Positions 62,301 through 64,000 of a stretch of DNA of 64,000 bases are shown here, piece by piece. The stretch covers positions 4,008,501-4,072,500 of the forward strand of contig NZ_BQYI01000001.1 in the NCBI RefSeq assembly GCF_027923405.1, read 5' to 3'. Under the pieces are notes generated by a model, which saw only the letters and a list, made by a program, of their open reading frames with translations, was not told where the DNA came from and did not search any database. Position numbers and translations under genes: made by a program. Each line of letters begins with the position of its first letter. Positions within the stretch are counted from its first letter, which is position 1. This DNA comes from Paenibacillus sp. YYML68 (GTDB lineage Bacteria > Bacillota > Bacilli > Paenibacillales > NBRC-103111).

Positions 62301-64000
62301 GAACTGGTCACGCTTCACCCCATGCTTCTCGCGCAGCCTGCGGGCCAAGGTGTTGGCCAGCTGGTTCAACTGACGATACGTCACCGTCCTCCCTTCAGAC
62401 AAGACCGCCGTCTCATCCGGTGTTCGAGCTGCCTGCTGCTCGAACAGCTGGTGCACAGTCGTCTGGCTCGGATAAGCTTGATCCGTGTCGTTGAACTGAA
62501 CAAGCAGCTGCTCCCGCTGGGTATCATTGACGAGCTCTAGCTCACCAAGCTTCATATCCGGACACTCGATTACTTGATCGATCACATGCAGAAGGTGCTC
62601 TGACATTCGTGTAATCGTTGACTCCTCGAACAGCACCGTGCTGTATTCGATATATAGCTCTAGCTCCACGCCCTCGTAGAACTCCCAGGTCAAGTCGAAT
62701 CGGGTCTCATTCCCGCTTACGAAGATCCGCTCAACGCGCGTATCCGCCAGCTCGAGAGCGACGCTATCCATATTTTGCAATACAAGCATGGCATCGAACA
62801 CCGGGTGACGGCTCGGATCTCGCCTACAGCCCAGCTTCTCCTGCACCTTGTCGAATGGATAATCCGCATGCTCGAACGCTTGCAGCACAATATCCTTCAC
62901 ATTACTGACGATCTCCATGAACGTCTGATTCCGTCGAACGGACAGCCTCAGTGCAATCGTGTTGACAAACATACCGATTAGCGAATCGATGGCAGAATGG
63001 AGTCGACCTGCAACCGGCGTTCCGATAACGACCTCCGACTGGTCTCCATATTTAGATAGAATTACCTGATACAACGACAGCAAGGTCATGAACAACGTGG
63101 ACTGGCATTGTCTAGACAATTGCCTAAGTCCCTCGGTCCTGCGAGCTCCCAGCTTGACACGGTATCGGCTGCCTGCGGACTGCCTGACAGTAGGACGCGG
63201 TCGATCAGTCGGCATATTCAATAGCGGCAGCTCGCCGCCCAGATGCCCCTGCCAGAACACTTGCTTGGCCTCATACATAGGCGTCATCAGCAGCTTCTGC
63301 TGCCACACCGCATAATCCTTAACCTGGATATCCAGCTCTGGCAATGCAAGTCCCTTGTACAGCTCCGACAATTCCCGATGCACTATATTCAGGGAAATGC
63401 CGTCACATATAATGTGGTGAAAATCGAGCACAACGATATATTCATCCGACGAGCCTAGCTGAATGCAGCCTGCACGGAATAAGGGAGTCTTCGACAAATC
63501 GAACGGACGTATAAATTGCTGAACAAGAGCTGCTGCCTCCTCCTCGTGTCCAGCCTCATAACGCTCAAGCTGAAAGGAGAGCTCATCATGAATGATCTGC
63601 ACAGGCTCACCTTGCATGTACTGGAATGACGTACGCAAGCTCTCATGGCGCCGGGCGAGCGCTTGCAAGACGCGCTCCAGCTGATCTGGATGAAAACGGC
63701 CGATGATCCGATACGCGGACGTAATGTTGTAGCTACAGCTTGCAGGAGCAAGCTGTTGGAGGGCGAACATCGCCTTTTGTGCGGATGTAGCGGGATAGAA
63801 GGATCGGTATTCTGCCCGATCAAGAGGCATAAGAACTGTTCCGTCAGAGATCGTTTCGATGGTAGCGGCCAGCTCCAAAAGCACAGGCTTGTCAAATATC
63901 TCAGCTACGGGAAGTGTTACTTGAAATTGCTCTCGAACCTGGGCCAGCAGCATCATCGCCTTCAACGATTGTCCGCCCAGCTCAAAGAAGTGGGCGTATC
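59358..64000 (-). CDS. NRPS, partial (5' end outside window): ...T-C-A(aromatic)-T-E
   Basis: The frame is open to the window edge, so the true start lies upstream. The sequence enters within a T domain (FFELGGQSLKA at the very end of the window). Numbering from the ATG at 63965: C (HHIICDG ~185), A (YTSGSTGQPKG ~655), T (LGGDSIKG ~1028), E (HHLVIDAVSW ~1210). The by-eye signature is DAATVAAIG(K), close to the Phe code DAWTIAAICK but with Ala at the Trp239 position. A larger aromatic residue such as Trp or Tyr is plausible, at low confidence. The E domain makes it D-configured. The C-terminal LDQDELELFLNTLE is a typical docking donor for the next synthetase, whose gene starts 24 nt downstream. 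Confidence 0.93.
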   Translation of the reverse strand, partial: YAHFFELGGQSLKAMMLLAQVREQFQVTLPVAEIFDKPVLLELAATIETISDGTVLMPLDRAEYRSFYPATSAQKAMFALQQLAPASCSYNITSAYRIIGRFHPDQLERVLQALARRHESLRTSFQYMQGEPVQIIHDELSFQLERYEAGHEEEAAALVQQFIRPFDLSKTPLFRAGCIQLGSSDEYIVVLDFHHIICDGISLNIVHRELSELYKGLALPELDIQVKDYAVWQQKLLMTPMYEAKQVFWQGHLGGELPLLNMPTDRPRPTVRQSAGSRYRVKLGARRTEGLRQLSRQCQSTLFMTLLSLYQVILSKYGDQSEVVIGTPVAGRLHSAIDSLIGMFVNTIALRLSVRRNQTFMEIVSNVKDIVLQAFEHADYPFDKVQEKLGCRRDPSRHPVFDAMLVLQNMDSVALELADTRVERIFVSGNETRFDLTWEFYEGVELELYIEYSTVLFEESTITRMSEHLLHVIDQVIECPDMKLGELELVNDTQREQLLVQFNDTDQAYPSQTTVHQLFEQQAARTPDETAVLSEGRTVTYRQLNQLANTLARRLREKHGVKRDQFVGMLLDKSVEMVAAVLAVLKAGAAYIPIDPTYPEERIQYMLTDSGAELLLVDEGGRPPSSYAGSVLEVKRMEGWLEEDCSNLESVNAASDLAYMIYTSGSTGQPKGVMIEHQGLCNFALLSEAYGIQSKGRVLQFAPFSFDASAAELIHTLLSGATLIVEKKEVFLSNLVSFLQERQVTSVTLPPSLLKAVDVRALPELKTIVTAGEACSMELVERWGEGRTFINAYGPTEATIGSTYGVLVSGMRTAVIGKPIPNKKLYVVNADYQLQPIGVPGELWIGGAGIARGYWNKPELTAERFITNPFGEGRIYRTGDMVRWLPDGTLEFLGRIDHQVKINGYRIELDEIVEALLRHPGISDAIVIDWKRGNQVELAAYITVYDRLEEREIRAYLRQALPAYMIPASFIVLPYLPLTPNLKVDRTLLPEPRLYAQQETRYRVPQNELESMLAAIWEEVLNIPRVGIDDHYLELGGDSIKGIQMAARLNHLGYKLDIQQLFQYSTIAELAPHVKLLTHSISQEPVIGAVELTPIQRWFFGLDIPNKSHWNQSMILPSEQGWEEVEVRTVLRKLTEHHDALRMTFRLEGTRIEPYNQGLEHDAFALRVYALDVATDIGLTIEREANKLQRGMNLEEGPLLQACIFQTNRCHYLLLAIHHLVIDAVSWRILLEDFHTLVGQLQAEQPLLLPLKTDSYVTWSHAIMEYRQTPFFESERRYWQRVEERLQGANMLQPTARCTVRESRRTALTLGEHAAAELLGPVHRAFGTEANDIWLSALALTVQACLGHSTIVIHMEGHGREALHQELNVTRTVGWFTSLYPVIIELPSDRIAETIVNVKNSLREIPNKGMGYNMMISQQSGEALLRAVTPALTFNYLGRFDNGAALNGIGASYPSTGDSIDPATPMLAGIDIVAAVVEEQLHIVFTYDPSQYTVGQMSEFVSVFHRCLDRIRSHCLEQREQVLTSSDFSATGLDQDELELFLNTLE

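Overview
The window looks like chromosome from a Paenibacillus-type member of the Firmicutes. The evidence is an SLH-domain surface protein, a qoxABCD quinol oxidase operon, an E. coli-type SpeD, PadR and OmpR-type regulators, strong Shine-Dalgarno sites with frequent TTG/GTG starts, and a large non-ribosomal peptide synthetase (NRPS) locus with a Dab/Orn-type adenylation signature. This placement is inference from gene content; there is no rRNA or other marker gene. I saw no tRNA, rRNA or CRISPR.

Region 1 (1-11.5 kb) is ordinary chromosome. It holds a DEAD-box helicase, an alpha/beta hydrolase, a small conserved protein, a short-chain dehydrogenase, a CheX-like phosphatase, a catalytically degenerate IS1595-type transposase behind a consensus promoter, a NagD-like HAD phosphatase, an MFS pump with its PadR repressor, a LysR regulator with a PHP-type histidinol phosphatase, and a Gly-rich orphan. 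Region 2 (11.5-16.1 kb) is the aa3 quinol oxidase operon plus a small two-helix membrane protein.

Region 3 (16.2-32.3 kb, all minus strand) is the most unusual part. One apparent operon runs secA2, a 256-aa exported two-repeat protein, a ~140-aa orphan, a 3503-aa exported giant made of about 33 72-residue repeats and 9 Ig-like repeats, and a protein with three SLH domains. The 256-aa protein and the giant share both the repeat type and a signal-peptide core. I read this as a dedicated SecA2 export locus for a giant cell-surface fibre, with a cell-wall anchor supplied in trans.

Region 4 (32.5-41.5 kb) holds speD, a nitrate-sensor-like chemotaxis receptor, a MATE-like gene remnant, a two-component system, and a convergent ABC-2 transporter operon with a translationally coupled lipoprotein. 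The last two are placed and built like peptide sensing and self-protection for the neighbouring NRPS.

Region 5 (41.6-64.0 kb, minus strand) has three consecutive NRPS genes; the first runs off the window. All end in an epimerisation domain and none has a thioesterase. Read-out by A-domain signature: (upstream part)-D-aromatic-Dab/Orn-D-Ser-Thr-D-Phe. The middle synthetase carries two in-frame vestigial segments, consistent with collapse of a four-module ancestor to two working modules. The last synthetase lacks both a thioesterase and the docking tail found on the other two, which implies release by a separate enzyme not seen here.
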